This document shows, one piece after another, positions 9,367 to 18,394 of a DNA stretch of 64,000 bases. The notes beneath the pieces were generated by a model that made no database searches, had not been told where the DNA came from, and worked only from the letters and a program-made list of their open reading frames with translations. Each line of letters starts with the position of its first letter. The first letter of the stretch is position 1. This stretch comes from Caballeronia turbans (GTDB taxonomy: Bacteria > Pseudomonadota > Gammaproteobacteria > Burkholderiales > Burkholderiaceae), in assembly GCA_001544655.2 (NCBI GenBank), contig FCOD02000029.1, forward strand, positions 1 to 64,000. The letters are read 5' to 3'. The translations under genes were made by a program, and so were the position numbers.

Positions 9367-10221
9367 ATGAAACCGATGAGAAGAATGCTCGTACTTGGGG
9401 CGATGACCGCTGCCCTGGCTTCGAGCTTTATGGCAAGCGCCGCGGATAAGCCGACGATCAAGATCGGTTACGTCGAGGGCTGGGACGATAGCGTTGCGAC
9501 GTCGAATGTCGCGGCACGAGTCATCGAGAAGAAGCTGGGTTATCCGGTGCAGCTCGTGCCGGTGGCGGCGGGCGTGATGTGGCAGGGCGTCGCGCGCGGC
9601 GATCTGGATGCGACGCTTTCGGCGTGGCTACCGGTCACGCATGGCGCGTACTGGAACAACTTCAAGTCGAAGGTCGTGAATCTGGGGCCGAACTTTCAGG
9701 ATGCGAAGATCGGTCTGATCGTGCCGGAGAATGTCGACGTCAACAGCCTGTCGGATCTCGAAGCGAAGAAGGCGGAATTCGATTCGCGCATCGTCGGCAT
9801 CGACGCGGGCGCGGGCGTGATGCAGAAGACGAGCGAGGCCATCAAGGCCTACAACCTCGACTACAAGCTGCTGCCGAGCTCGGGTTCGGCGATGACGGCG
9901 GAACTGGCGCGTTCGGAAGCGGCCAACAAGCCGATCATCGTGACTGGCTGGAAGCCGCACTGGATGTTCGCCAAGTACAAGCTGAAATTCCTTGAAGATC
10001 CGAAGAAGGTTTTCGGCGATGCCGAGCACGTGGATAGCGTGGTCAATCCTGATCTCGAGAAGAAGGCGCCGCAGGTGGTGGCCTTTTTGAAGAAGTTTCA
10101 GTGGAAGCCAGGCGAGATCGATAGTGTGATGCTTGCTACGCAGAATGGTGAGAAACCGCAGGCGGCGGCTGATGCCTGGATCAGCGCGCATGGGGATCGG
10201 GTGGATAGCTGGACTAAGTGA
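9367..10221 (+). CDS. glycine betaine ABC transporter periplasmic binding protein (OpuAC type)
   Basis: A 284-residue substrate-binding protein with an N-terminal signal peptide (MKPMRRMLVLGAMTAALASS, cleavage probably after SAA at about residue 26). It has the OpuAC/ProX-family Trp positions expected for a betaine-binding aromatic box: EGWDDS, SAWLPVTH and TGWKPHW. The ATG at 9367 is preceded by AAGGGGA, better than an upstream in-frame ATG at 9343. No permease or ATPase gene is near, so it must dock on a transporter encoded elsewhere, as orphan binding proteins do in Pseudomonas. Glycine betaine or dimethylglycine is the likely ligand, inferred from its place after gbcAB. Confidence 0.85.
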   Translation: MKPMRRMLVLGAMTAALASSFMASAADKPTIKIGYVEGWDDSVATSNVAARVIEKKLGYPVQLVPVAAGVMWQGVARGDLDATLSAWLPVTHGAYWNNFKSKVVNLGPNFQDAKIGLIVPENVDVNSLSDLEAKKAEFDSRIVGIDAGAGVMQKTSEAIKAYNLDYKLLPSSGSAMTAELARSEAANKPIIVTGWKPHWMFAKYKLKFLEDPKKVFGDAEHVDSVVNPDLEKKAPQVVAFLKKFQWKPGEIDSVMLATQNGEKPQAAADAWISAHGDRVDSWTK

Positions 10222-10283
10222 GGTTTTTTTGCGTTGGGCAACGCTGGAGCGTCGTGGGTTTTATTTCCTGCGGCGCTTTTTTT

Positions 10284-10920
10284 TTCGCCGGATCCCGTTT
10301 TGTTATTGGTTTATTAGCGTTGCCCCTGTGCGGGGCGGCAGTCACTTTCTTTGCTGCTGCAAAGAAAGTAACCAAAGAAAGCAGCTTGTTAGGCCCGCGG
10401 TCACACGCAGTTTGGCCATGCTTGCCAGGCGATCGTGGGCTGCCTAAGTGTCGCCCTCAAAGGTCTGACCGGGCTTGGCTCGCGCACGGTCTGTCGCCTC
10501 GCACCGCTTGACTCACTGGCTCAGCGCCAAATGGCTCCGGCCCGCTTCGCGGCCGTTGGGTCAATCGGGTCCGCCCGTAATGTCTTGCTAATGCTTCCAT
10601 CTCACTGCGTGGGTGCTTCGTTGGTTTCCCTTGTAGACCCAGCGGCAGCGCGTAGCGCTGTGCCGGCGCTATTTGGTGCTGAACCAGCAAGTGGAGTGGT
10701 GCGATGAGACAGACCGTGCGCGATCCAAGCGCGGTTGGGCCTATGAGGGCGACACTTAGGCAGCCCACGATCACATGGCAAGCATGGCCAAACTGCGTGT
10801 GACCGCGGGCGTGTGGAGCTGCTTTCTTTGGTTACTTTCTTTGCAGCAGCAAAGAAAGTGACTGCCGCCCCGCATAGGGGCAGTGCTAATAGACCACAAA
10901 CAAAACGGGATCCGGCGAAA
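10284..10920. repeat. composite inverted-arm intergenic repeat, copy A
   Basis: A ~637-base non-coding unit. Both ends carry the same outer motif (CGGATCCCGTTTTG at the left, its complement at 10901-10918). The two arms of roughly 220 bases are inverted repeats of one another, each containing a perfect 10-bp hairpin, CTTTCTTTGC / GCAAAGAAAG with a 4-base loop. A central ~200 bases is asymmetric. A second full copy lies at 23971-24601 with the core in the opposite direction, and a half copy at 60907-61134. It sits between two convergent genes, about 60 bases past the binding-protein stop. Apparent reading frames inside it are repeat artefacts. Confidence 0.88.
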
Positions 10921-10970
10921 GCCGTTCTTCGGGGCAGCGCTAATAAACCAAAAAGAACCCGGAATCCGGC
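10921..10970. repeat. degenerate extra copy of the repeat's outer arm tip
   Basis: Just outside copy A the sequence GGGGCAGCGCTAATAAACC and the following GGAATCCGGCG repeat, with changes, the outer tip of the right arm (GGGGCAGTGCTAATAGACC ... GGGATCCGGCG). It looks like a decayed second arm end left by an earlier insertion or by slippage. It abuts the end of purU. Confidence 0.6.
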
Positions 10971-10971
10971 G

Positions 10972-11847
10972 CTACCGCAAAACCACCGTCCGCTCCCCAT
11001 TGATAAACACCCGCCGCTCGATAAACGCCTTGACAGCCCGCGCCAGCGTAATGCACTCCACATCCCGCCCGGTAGCCAACAACCGCTCCGGGCCATAAGA
11101 ATGATCGACCCGCTCGACTTCCTGCTCGATGATCGGCCCTTCATCGAGATCATCGGTGACGAAATGCGCCGTCGCGCCGATCAACTTGACCCCTCGCGTA
11201 TGCGCCTGATGATAAGGCTTCGCACCCTTGAACCCCGGCAAGAACGAATGATGAATATTGATCGCACGCCCGGCAAGCTTGCGACTCGTCTCGCCAGAAA
11301 GAATCTGCATATACCGCGCAAGCACCATCAACTCCGCGCCTGAAGTCTCGAACAGATCGAGCAAACGCGCTTCCTGCTGCGACTTCGTATCGGCGGTGAT
11401 CGGCAGATGGTGAAACGGCAAGCCATGCTGCTCGGCCAGATGCGCGAGATCAGTATGATTCGACCCGATACCGACGATATCCATCTTCAGCTCGCCCATG
11501 CGCCAGCGGAACAGCAAATCGGCGAGACAGTGCTCCAGCTTCGACACCATGATGAGCACCTTCGGCCGCACTGCGAGATCGTGCATCGCCCAGGTCATCG
11601 AGAAGCGCCCGGCAATCGGCTCGAATTCGCGCTTCAGCATCGCCAGATCGAGCGGCTCTTCAGGACGCGCGCCATCAAATACACAGCGCACGAAAAAGCG
11701 TTCCGATAAATCGTCATCGAAGACGGTGAGCTCGTCGATATAACCGTGATGCCGCTCCAGAAAACCGACGATGGCGGCGACCTGGCCCGCCGCGCTCGGG
11801 CACGAAACGGTAAGCACCAGTTGATCAAAGCGGGAATCGGCTGCCAT
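10972..11847 (-). CDS. purU: formyltetrahydrofolate deformylase
   Basis: A 291-residue PurU protein. An N-terminal ACT-like regulatory domain spans about residues 1-85. The formyltransferase-fold catalytic domain carries INIHHSFLPGFKGAKPYHQ (catalytic His) and GATAHFVTDDLDEGPII (catalytic Asp). It hydrolyses 10-formyl-THF to formate and THF. Lying beside betaine demethylation genes, it probably relieves the one-carbon load created when methyl groups are oxidised, as proposed for purU copies in other betaine clusters. It ends directly at the edge of composite repeat copy A, which may serve as its transcription end. Confidence 0.92.
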   Translation of the reverse strand: MAADSRFDQLVLTVSCPSAAGQVAAIVGFLERHHGYIDELTVFDDDLSERFFVRCVFDGARPEEPLDLAMLKREFEPIAGRFSMTWAMHDLAVRPKVLIMVSKLEHCLADLLFRWRMGELKMDIVGIGSNHTDLAHLAEQHGLPFHHLPITADTKSQQEARLLDLFETSGAELMVLARYMQILSGETSRKLAGRAINIHHSFLPGFKGAKPYHQAHTRGVKLIGATAHFVTDDLDEGPIIEQEVERVDHSYGPERLLATGRDVECITLARAVKAFIERRVFINGERTVVLR

Positions 11848-11966
11848 GCGTGCTCCACATTCGAATGGTTGCAGCGCCGCGAAATGCGGCGAGCGTACGC
11901 GCTAGTAGAGCAAACGCGCGCTCGTCCCGGATAGAAGCGAACCGCCGAGCGAATAGTACGAAAGCG

Positions 11967-12878
11967 TCAGCCGGCGACGTCGCATTCGTCGAGCAGCCAC
12001 TCGCTGAACGCGCGCACGGCCGCCGGCGGCTCGCGCGGCGTGACGAGCACGTAGCCGCGATCGGTGACGAGCGGCGCATCGCAGAGTGCGACGAGCTGCC
12101 CCGTCGCGACGAGTTCGTCGATGAGCGGCGCCCAGCCGAGCGCAATGCCCTGGCCCATCACCGCCGCATGCGCGACGAGCGCATAGCTGTTGAACGTGAA
12201 GCCGCCGTGCGTCGGCGGCGCCGTGAGGCCTTGCGCTTCAAACCACGCGCTCCACGAGAGCCAGCGCTCGGGAAAGGTCGGTTCGAGATGCAGAAGCGGC
12301 AGTCCGAGCAGATCGGCGGGCGACACGGGTTCGCTCCTGCCCGCGATCAGCGCGGGGCTGCATACCGGCATCACGCGCTCGGCAAAGAGCTTGACGGCGC
12401 TCTTCGTGCCCCATTCGGCTTGCGTATCGCCGAATACGATGACGACATCCGCATGATCGCCCGATGCGCTCGGCAGGCTCTGCGACGTGATGATCTTCAC
12501 ATCGACATCGGGCATCAGCGCCTTGAACTGCGGCAGGCGCGGCATCAGCCAATAGGTGGCGAAGCCGAAGTCCGTCGAGAGCGTAAGCGTGCGTTGCGCG
12601 TGACGCGCGCGGATCTCCGATGTCGCCGCGCGAATGAGGTCGAGCCCCTGACGCACCGCATCGAAAAGGCGGGCGCCGTCTTCCGTGAGCGTGACGCCGC
12701 GATGCCCGCGCTCGAAAAGCGGCGCGCCCAGCGATTCCTCCAGCTGCACGACGCGCTGGCTCACGGCGGGTTGCGTCGAGCCCAGCTCGCGCGCTGCTGC
12801 CGTGAAGCTCGCGAGACGCGCGGCGGATTCGAACATCGATAACGCCTGCATCGGTGGCAGGCGGTCCGGCCGCGGCAT
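11967..12878 (-). CDS. LysR-family regulator of choline sulfate use
   Basis: A 303-residue LysR protein with the N-terminal winged helix-turn-helix (MQALSMFESAARLASFTAAARE, then ELGSTQPAVSQRVVQLEESLG) and a substrate-binding effector domain. It is divergent from betC with 109 bases between the start codons, the arrangement of the 'choline sulfate utilisation regulator' family. A perfect inverted repeat of the LysR type lies in that gap at 12888-12901. A strong AGGGGG ribosome site precedes its ATG. It probably senses choline or choline sulfate and controls betC-choX; ligand inferred from context. Confidence 0.85.
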   Translation of the reverse strand: MPRPDRLPPMQALSMFESAARLASFTAAARELGSTQPAVSQRVVQLEESLGAPLFERGHRGVTLTEDGARLFDAVRQGLDLIRAATSEIRARHAQRTLTLSTDFGFATYWLMPRLPQFKALMPDVDVKIITSQSLPSASGDHADVVIVFGDTQAEWGTKSAVKLFAERVMPVCSPALIAGRSEPVSPADLLGLPLLHLEPTFPERWLSWSAWFEAQGLTAPPTHGGFTFNSYALVAHAAVMGQGIALGWAPLIDELVATGQLVALCDAPLVTDRGYVLVTPREPPAAVRAFSEWLLDECDVAG

Positions 12879-12887
12879 AACTCCCCC

Positions 12888-12901
12888 TTATGAACGCATA
12901 A
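12888..12901. promoter_or_regulatory. LysR-type palindrome in the regulator/betC gap
   Basis: TTATGAACGCATAA is a perfect inverted repeat of TTATG around 4 bases and contains a T-N11-A arrangement typical of LysR sites. It overlaps the region just ahead of the lysR ribosome site, as expected for autoregulation, and is 86 bases from betC. Confidence 0.5.
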
Positions 12902-12987
12902 CGTTTTGCTGTCTTCACAGCCGCGATTTAAACGGCAATAGTGACGCTGAACGCTTCAATCAAAGATTCTATTCGAGGCACGCATTC

Positions 12988-14523
12988 ATGCTTGAGACGA
13001 AACAAAATATCCTCGTGTTGATGGCCGATCAACTCACGCCCTTCGCGCTCTCCGCATACGGCAATCGCGTGACGAAGACGCCGCGCATCGATGCGCTCGC
13101 GAAAGAAGGCGTCGTGTTCGAATCCGCGTATTGCGCAAGTCCGCTGTGCGCGCCGTCGCGCTTCTCGCTACTCGCGGGCAAGCTGCCATCGAACATCGGC
13201 GCGTACGACAACGCCGCCGAATTTCCCTCCGAAACGCTGACCTTCGCGCACTATCTGCGCGCCGAAGGCTATCGCACGATCCTCTCGGGCAAGATGCATT
13301 TCTGCGGCGCGGATCAGTTGCACGGCTTCGAGGAGCGCCTCACGACCGACATCTATCCCGCCGATTTCGGCTGGACGCCCGACTGGCAGAACTCCGATGC
13401 GCGCCCGACGTGGTATCACAACATGAGCTCGGTCATCGACGCGGGTCCGTGCGTGCGCACCAATCAACTCGACTTCGACGACGAAGTGACGTTCACCGCG
13501 CGTCAGAAGCTCTTCGATATCGCACGAGAGCGCAATGCGGGCCGCGACGCTCGGCCTTTCATGATGGTCGCATCGCTCACGCATCCGCATGATCCGTATG
13601 CGATTCCGCGCAAGTACTGGGACATGTACCGCGATGAAGATATCGACATGCCTTCGTATCGCGATTCGCTCGACGCATGCGATCCGCATTCGAAGCGCCT
13701 GCGTCACGTGTATGAGGCGGACCGCACGCCTCCGACCGAGCAGCAGATTCGTCACGCGCGCCGCGCGTATTACGGCGCGGTGTCCTACGTCGACGATCAG
13801 TTCGCATCGATCCTCGAAGCGCTGGAACAGGCCGGCCTGGCCGACGATACGATCGTCGTCGTCACGTCCGATCACGGCGAGATGCTGGGCGAGCGCGGCC
13901 TCTGGTACAAGATGACGTTCTTCGAAGGCGGCTGCCGCGTGCCGCTCATCGTGCATGCGCCGAAGCAGTTCCGTGCGCGTCGCGTGGCGGAATCGGTCTC
14001 GCATCTCGACGTGCTGCCGACGCTCGTCGAGTTCGCGCGTGGAGAAGCGCCACAATCGTGGCCCGACAGCATCGACGGCCGAAGCCTCGTGCCGCATCTG
14101 CGCGCTAGCGGCGGCCATGACGAAGCGATCGGCGAATATCTCGCGGAAGGCGCGGTCGCGCCCATCGTGATGATCCGGCGCGGGCGCTTCAAATTCATTC
14201 ACTCGAGCGTCGATCCCGATCAGCTCTTCGATGTGAAGGCGGACCCGTTCGAGCGCGAAAATCTCGCGGGCGATGAACGTCACGCCGCGCAAGTGGCCGA
14301 ATTCCGCGCTGAAATCGCGCGCCGCTGGAACCTCGACGCGTTGCATCAGGACGTGCTGAAAAGCCAGCGGCGGCGCCACTTTCATTTCGCGGCGACGACA
14401 CGCGGCACGATCCAATCGTGGGACTGGCAGCCTCACGTCGATGCGAGCCAGCGCTATATGCGCAATCACATCGATCTGGACGATCTCGAAGCGATGGCGC
14501 GCTTTCCCGCCGTCGAGCACTGA
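12988..14523 (+). CDS. betC: choline sulfatase
   Basis: A 511-residue type I sulfatase. The modification motif C54-A-P-S-R (CAPSRFSLLAGK) supplies the Cys converted to formylglycine, in the same position (Cys54) as in Sinorhizobium BetC. LMADQ near the start and TSDHGEMLGERGLW later contribute the metal-binding Asp/His residues. The C-terminal ~50 residues match the choline-sulfatase-specific extension (RRHFHFAATTRG). It hydrolyses choline-O-sulfate to choline and sulfate in the cytoplasm. The ATG at 12988 is the homologous start; the longer in-frame upstream stretch runs into lysR. choX follows after 48 bases, forming betC-choX. Confidence 0.94.
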   Translation: MLETKQNILVLMADQLTPFALSAYGNRVTKTPRIDALAKEGVVFESAYCASPLCAPSRFSLLAGKLPSNIGAYDNAAEFPSETLTFAHYLRAEGYRTILSGKMHFCGADQLHGFEERLTTDIYPADFGWTPDWQNSDARPTWYHNMSSVIDAGPCVRTNQLDFDDEVTFTARQKLFDIARERNAGRDARPFMMVASLTHPHDPYAIPRKYWDMYRDEDIDMPSYRDSLDACDPHSKRLRHVYEADRTPPTEQQIRHARRAYYGAVSYVDDQFASILEALEQAGLADDTIVVVTSDHGEMLGERGLWYKMTFFEGGCRVPLIVHAPKQFRARRVAESVSHLDVLPTLVEFARGEAPQSWPDSIDGRSLVPHLRASGGHDEAIGEYLAEGAVAPIVMIRRGRFKFIHSSVDPDQLFDVKADPFERENLAGDERHAAQVAEFRAEIARRWNLDALHQDVLKSQRRRHFHFAATTRGTIQSWDWQPHVDASQRYMRNHIDLDDLEAMARFPAVEH

Positions 14524-14571
14524 GAACGCGATTCCCTTCACCTTCATCATCCCATCCGACAGGAACGCACC

Positions 14572-15519
14572 ATGAATAAGGGGTTCATCCATGCGCTCTT
14601 CGCCGCCGCGCTGGCGTGCGTGGCGTCTCACGCGTTTTCAGCCGAGCCGCAGGCCTGCACGCAGGTGCGCATGGCGGGGCCCGGCTGGACCGACATCGAC
14701 GCGACCAACGCGATGAGCGGCATCGTGCTCAAGGCGCTGGGCTATCGGCAGAACGTCGCGAACCTGTCGGTGCCGATCACGTATCAGGGCATGAAGAAAG
14801 GGCAGATCGACGTCTTCCTCGGCAACTGGATGCCCGCGCAAGCGCCGCTCGTGAAGCCGTTCTTCGAGGAGAAATCGATCGACGTGGTGCGCCCGAATCT
14901 CTCCAACGCGAAGTTCACGCTCGCCGTGCCGGACTATGTGGCGGCGGCCGGCGTGCACTCGTTCGCGGACCTCGCGAAGAACGCCGACAAGTTCGATAAC
15001 CGCATCTACGGCATCGAGCCGGGCGCGCCCGCGAATCAGAACATCAAGCGCATGGTCGACGACAAAGCCTTCGGCCTCGGCGACTGGAAGCTGGTCGAAT
15101 CGAGCGAAACCGCGATGCTCACGCAAGTGGAGCGCGCGGTGCGCGACAAGAAGTGGATCGTGTTTCTCGGCTGGGAGCCGCATCTCATGAACACGAAGTT
15201 CAAGCTCGCCTATCTGGATGGCGGCGACAAATATTTCGGCCCGAACTACGGCGGCGCGACGGTCAATACGGTGGCCCGCAGCGGCTACGAGCAGCAATGC
15301 CCGAACGTGAGCCGGCTCTTCAGGCAGATGGCGTTCAACGTCGATCTTGAAAACGGCGTGATCGCCGACGTGCTGGAGAAGAAGACCAATGTCGATGCAG
15401 CCGCGACGGATGCGCTTAAGCGTCATCCGGAACTGCTGAAGTCGTGGCTCGACGGCGTGACCACGGCGAGCGGCGGGAACGGCCTGGAAGCCGTTCAGAG
15501 CGCGCTCGGGGTGAAGTGA
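14572..15519 (+). CDS. choX: choline ABC transporter periplasmic binding protein
   Basis: A 315-residue OpuAC-family protein with a signal peptide cleaved near SHAFSA-EP (about residue 24). The ligand-cage residues known from Sinorhizobium ChoX are all visible: Trp and Asp in PGWTDID, Trp in LGNWMPA, Tyr in VPDYVAA and Trp in FLGWEPHLMN. It follows betC by 48 bases and probably shares its promoter. No choV or choW partner lies nearby, so it is another orphan binding protein. Choline is the expected ligand. Confidence 0.9.
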   Translation: MNKGFIHALFAAALACVASHAFSAEPQACTQVRMAGPGWTDIDATNAMSGIVLKALGYRQNVANLSVPITYQGMKKGQIDVFLGNWMPAQAPLVKPFFEEKSIDVVRPNLSNAKFTLAVPDYVAAAGVHSFADLAKNADKFDNRIYGIEPGAPANQNIKRMVDDKAFGLGDWKLVESSETAMLTQVERAVRDKKWIVFLGWEPHLMNTKFKLAYLDGGDKYFGPNYGGATVNTVARSGYEQQCPNVSRLFRQMAFNVDLENGVIADVLEKKTNVDAAATDALKRHPELLKSWLDGVTTASGGNGLEAVQSALGVK

Positions 15520-15551
15520 AGGAAAAGAGACGAGAGAAGCGGAGAACTCGA

Positions 15552-16868
15552 TCAGCCGAGCTGCATGCTGGCGCGATCCTGTACGCCCATCAGCACGGCG
15601 CGCATGGACGACTGGATCGCGACGAAATGCACCATCAGGCTGTCCGCCTGCTGGAAGTACCACGGCGTGTTGATGGTCATGCAGTCGAGGCCGTGCTCGA
15701 GCTTCCAGCCGAGCCGGTCGATCAGCAGGTTCGCGATGATCGTCTGGTCGCCGCCGTTCGCGTAAGTGGTCGATTTATCGGGCGCCGCGCTCACGTGCTC
15801 GTAGATCTCTTCGACGAACGCGATGGTCGCGGGCTTGCTGCGGAAACCGAGCACGCCGGCGTTGATGACCCACGGGCCGATGTCGTGCGCCGCGAGAATG
15901 TCGCGTCCGACGAGCAGCGGTTCGAGCGGCTCGCGCTGATTGAAGAAGAGGATATCGGCATCGACCCAGATCACCCATTCGTGATGCGGCAGATATTTGC
16001 GCAGGAACCACGGCTTGAGCCACGTGCCCGATGTGCCCGGCCCGACTTCGGCGGGCGTCTCGCGATAGACGTAGAGCGTGTAGCCGTGGCGTTCGCAATA
16101 GCGGCGCATGTTCCGTTCGGCGATTGCGCCGTACGCGCGCACGTTGGGCGTGTAGTACGTGACGAGCGCGATGGGCTTGCCGGGGTTATAGACGCTGCAC
16201 GCCTCGTCCGGCGTCGCGCTTTGTGCCGGAAACTGCAGCAGCGGCAGGCCCTTCTGCTGACAGTCGTTGATGTGCCCTGCGAGCGCGTTGCGAAAGCTCG
16301 ACGGGATGCCGCCGTAGACCGCTTCCTCGGCCACCACGATGGTCCAGAGGTGCGGGTACTTCGTCCAGACCGGTTCGAAGCGCGGACCGCAATGCATCGT
16401 GCACGTGATCCCGCCGCGTGCGCCGTGCGGCTCGATGTAGTCGAGCGACGAGAGCATCGCGACCTCGTTTTGCGGCGCGCCGCCGAGCTTGCATTGCCCG
16501 ATGAAATAAACGATGAGCTGGCGGATTTCCGCCGTGTTGCGCCAGATCTGCACGGCCGTCTGATGCGCTTCGCCATTCCCGGATACGGCCATGAGCGTGT
16601 GTTGCCGTCCGTCGGCGATCGGTTCGACGGGATGCATATTCAGCACGATGCAGTCTTCGCCCATGCACACGAGCAGCGCCATATCGGCCATCTGACGCAG
16701 GTGATGCAGGACGGCTTCGTACTTGAGCAGCAAACGTTGTGAAGGGCAGGGTATGCCCGCCATCGAGATGGTGGCGTGGTCGTAACCCAGGCGCGCCGCG
16801 TAATGCTTGTGGTTGATGAGAACTTCGGGTGCTTCGGCTTGGAGGATGCTCAGGCAGCGGGTCGTCAT
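15552..16868 (-). CDS. glycosyltransferase with two tandem GT-A-like halves (GT34-like)
   Basis: A 438-residue cytoplasmic protein without signal or membrane segments. The C-terminal half has a clear DxD site, WVDADILFFN at about residue 303, after WLKPWFLRKYLPHHEW and before INAGVLGFRS, a layout seen in galactosyltransferase GMA12/MNN10 (GT34) proteins. The N-terminal half shows a matching but weaker pattern: LLLKYEAVLHHLRQM, then VCMGEDCIVLN at about residue 72, suggesting a duplicated fold in which the first metal site is altered. Acceptor and sugar donor are unknown. It is single, oriented against both neighbours, and not obviously linked to choline metabolism. Confidence 0.7.
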   Translation of the reverse strand: MTTRCLSILQAEAPEVLINHKHYAARLGYDHATISMAGIPCPSQRLLLKYEAVLHHLRQMADMALLVCMGEDCIVLNMHPVEPIADGRQHTLMAVSGNGEAHQTAVQIWRNTAEIRQLIVYFIGQCKLGGAPQNEVAMLSSLDYIEPHGARGGITCTMHCGPRFEPVWTKYPHLWTIVVAEEAVYGGIPSSFRNALAGHINDCQQKGLPLLQFPAQSATPDEACSVYNPGKPIALVTYYTPNVRAYGAIAERNMRRYCERHGYTLYVYRETPAEVGPGTSGTWLKPWFLRKYLPHHEWVIWVDADILFFNQREPLEPLLVGRDILAAHDIGPWVINAGVLGFRSKPATIAFVEEIYEHVSAAPDKSTTYANGGDQTIIANLLIDRLGWKLEHGLDCMTINTPWYFQQADSLMVHFVAIQSSMRAVLMGVQDRASMQLG

Positions 16869-17236
16869 ATCGTTCGGATCGAATTCAGGTCGTGCGGCAA
16901 TGCGGGTTTTTTACAGATTCGGAAGTATGGGAGCCATACCCTGCCGTGCATATCGGGCATGTCCGAAATCGAAAGAGTTCTATCGACGCCGCACGCCGCA
17001 ATGCCGTAGTCGCAACTGGGCAGATTTGCGTCGCACCGGGTCGAGCCGCGACATATATGGGGCCTTATTTTTGACAACGTCGACGCAACGCATCTTCATC
17101 GCGTCGCATAGCCGCTCAAGGGCACTTCGGCAGTTACCGGCAACGTCAGCCTGGCGCTATGTCCTCACGCCGCGCGCGAGGCAGGGCATCGCTTTTTCCA
17201 ACGCAATATCGATCAAGACGAGCAAAGGACCAGCAT
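16869..17236. other. divergent intergenic region, glycosyltransferase / porin
   Basis: This 368-base gap must hold the promoters of both the glycosyltransferase (leftward) and the porin (rightward). A TTGACA hexamer at 17071-17076 is a possible -35 for the porin, but no matching -10 is convincing. I see no gene, repeat or RNA here; the short frames in it have no ribosome sites or protein-like composition. Confidence 0.5.
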
Positions 17237-18385
17237 ATGAAAAAAGGACATGCCGCGAAGATCGCCGGCCTCGCGTTTGCAGCGGGGACCGCGACCATGC
17301 CGATGGCGGCGCATGCACAAAGCAGCGTGACGCTCTACGGCATTCTCGATGCGGGCATCACCTGGGTGAGCAACACCGGCGGCTCGCACGTGGTGAAGTT
17401 CGACGACGGCATCTCCTACGGCAACCGCATCGGCTTTCGCGGCACGGAGGATCTGGGCGGCGGATTGCAGGCGGTTTTCGTGCTGGAGTCGGGCTTTCAT
17501 CTCGGCAATGGCCAGTACGCATTCGGCGGCGCCGAGTTCGGCCGGCAGGCCTATGTGGGCCTCAAGAACCAGTGGGGCACGCTCTCGCTCGGCAATCAGC
17601 TCGACATGACCGAGGAGTTCGTCTATCTCTACAACATCTCGGCGTGGGCGAGCGGCTATGCGATTCACCAGGGCGACTTCGACCGCATGAACGGCGACCG
17701 CCTGCCGAACTCGATCAAGTTCCTGTCGAACAACTTCGGCGGCTTCACGTTCGGCGGCATGTATTCGTTCGGCAACCAGGCGGGCAACTTCCATCGCAAC
17801 AGCGCGTGGAGCGTGGGCGCGCACTATGCGGCGAACACCTTCAACGTCGGCGCGGCGTACACGCAACTCAACAATCCCAACGGCATCTATGCGTTCGATC
17901 CCTACGCGATGATCGGCGCACGCACGTTCCTCGGCCAGCCCACCGTATCCGTCGATCCGGCGACGGGCGCCGTCACCGATCTCTACAGCGCGAACCCGTT
18001 CCCCGTCGATAAGCAAGGCGCGTTTGCCGTGGGCGCGGCGTGGACCATCGGCAACCTGATGCTGTCGGGGAACTTCACGTACACGACCATCAAGGGCCTC
18101 GGCCAGACGTCGCACATGCAGGTGTACGAAGGCGGCGCGTCATATAGCTTCATGCCCGACCTGAGTCTCTACGGCGGCTATCAGCACACGCGCTTCGAAG
18201 GCAATCACTGGAATCAGGGTTCGCTCGGCCTGCACTATCTGCTCTCGAAGCGCACCGATGTCTATGTCTCCGGCGACTATCTGCGCGCATCCGGTCCGAT
18301 CGATGCGGTGATCGGCTACAGCTTCACGCCGTCGTCATCGAATACGCAGGCCGATGTGCGTGTCGGCATGCGGCATTCGTTCTAG
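17237..18385 (+). CDS. Gram-negative porin (Porin_4 / OmpC-like trimeric)
   Basis: A 382-residue outer-membrane porin. The signal peptide runs to AAHA-QSSVTLYGILDAGI, the standard mature start of betaproteobacterial porins, and the C-terminus ends in aromatic Phe (VGMRHSF) for BAM recognition. Amphipathic beta strands such as GNRIGFRGTEDLGGGLQAVF recur through the chain. The ATG at 17237 begins the signal peptide; 26 upstream in-frame codons have no signal character. It probably supports uptake of small solutes; its placement between choX and the betaine regulator hints at a role in quaternary amine entry, but that is inference. Confidence 0.92.
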   Translation: MKKGHAAKIAGLAFAAGTATMPMAAHAQSSVTLYGILDAGITWVSNTGGSHVVKFDDGISYGNRIGFRGTEDLGGGLQAVFVLESGFHLGNGQYAFGGAEFGRQAYVGLKNQWGTLSLGNQLDMTEEFVYLYNISAWASGYAIHQGDFDRMNGDRLPNSIKFLSNNFGGFTFGGMYSFGNQAGNFHRNSAWSVGAHYAANTFNVGAAYTQLNNPNGIYAFDPYAMIGARTFLGQPTVSVDPATGAVTDLYSANPFPVDKQGAFAVGAAWTIGNLMLSGNFTYTTIKGLGQTSHMQVYEGGASYSFMPDLSLYGGYQHTRFEGNHWNQGSLGLHYLLSKRTDVYVSGDYLRASGPIDAVIGYSFTPSSSNTQADVRVGMRHSF

Positions 18386-18394
18386 GGAACAGAC

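Noticed and set aside
10218-10774. Small frames with the phrase [13 protein letters not shown] inside copies of the composite repeat
   Set aside because: They recur in each repeat copy on both strands and encode only the hairpin sequence; they are repeat artefacts, not genes.
10284-10920. Composite repeat as an insertion sequence
   Set aside because: No transposase frame, no target-site duplication seen at either full copy; described as a repeat instead.
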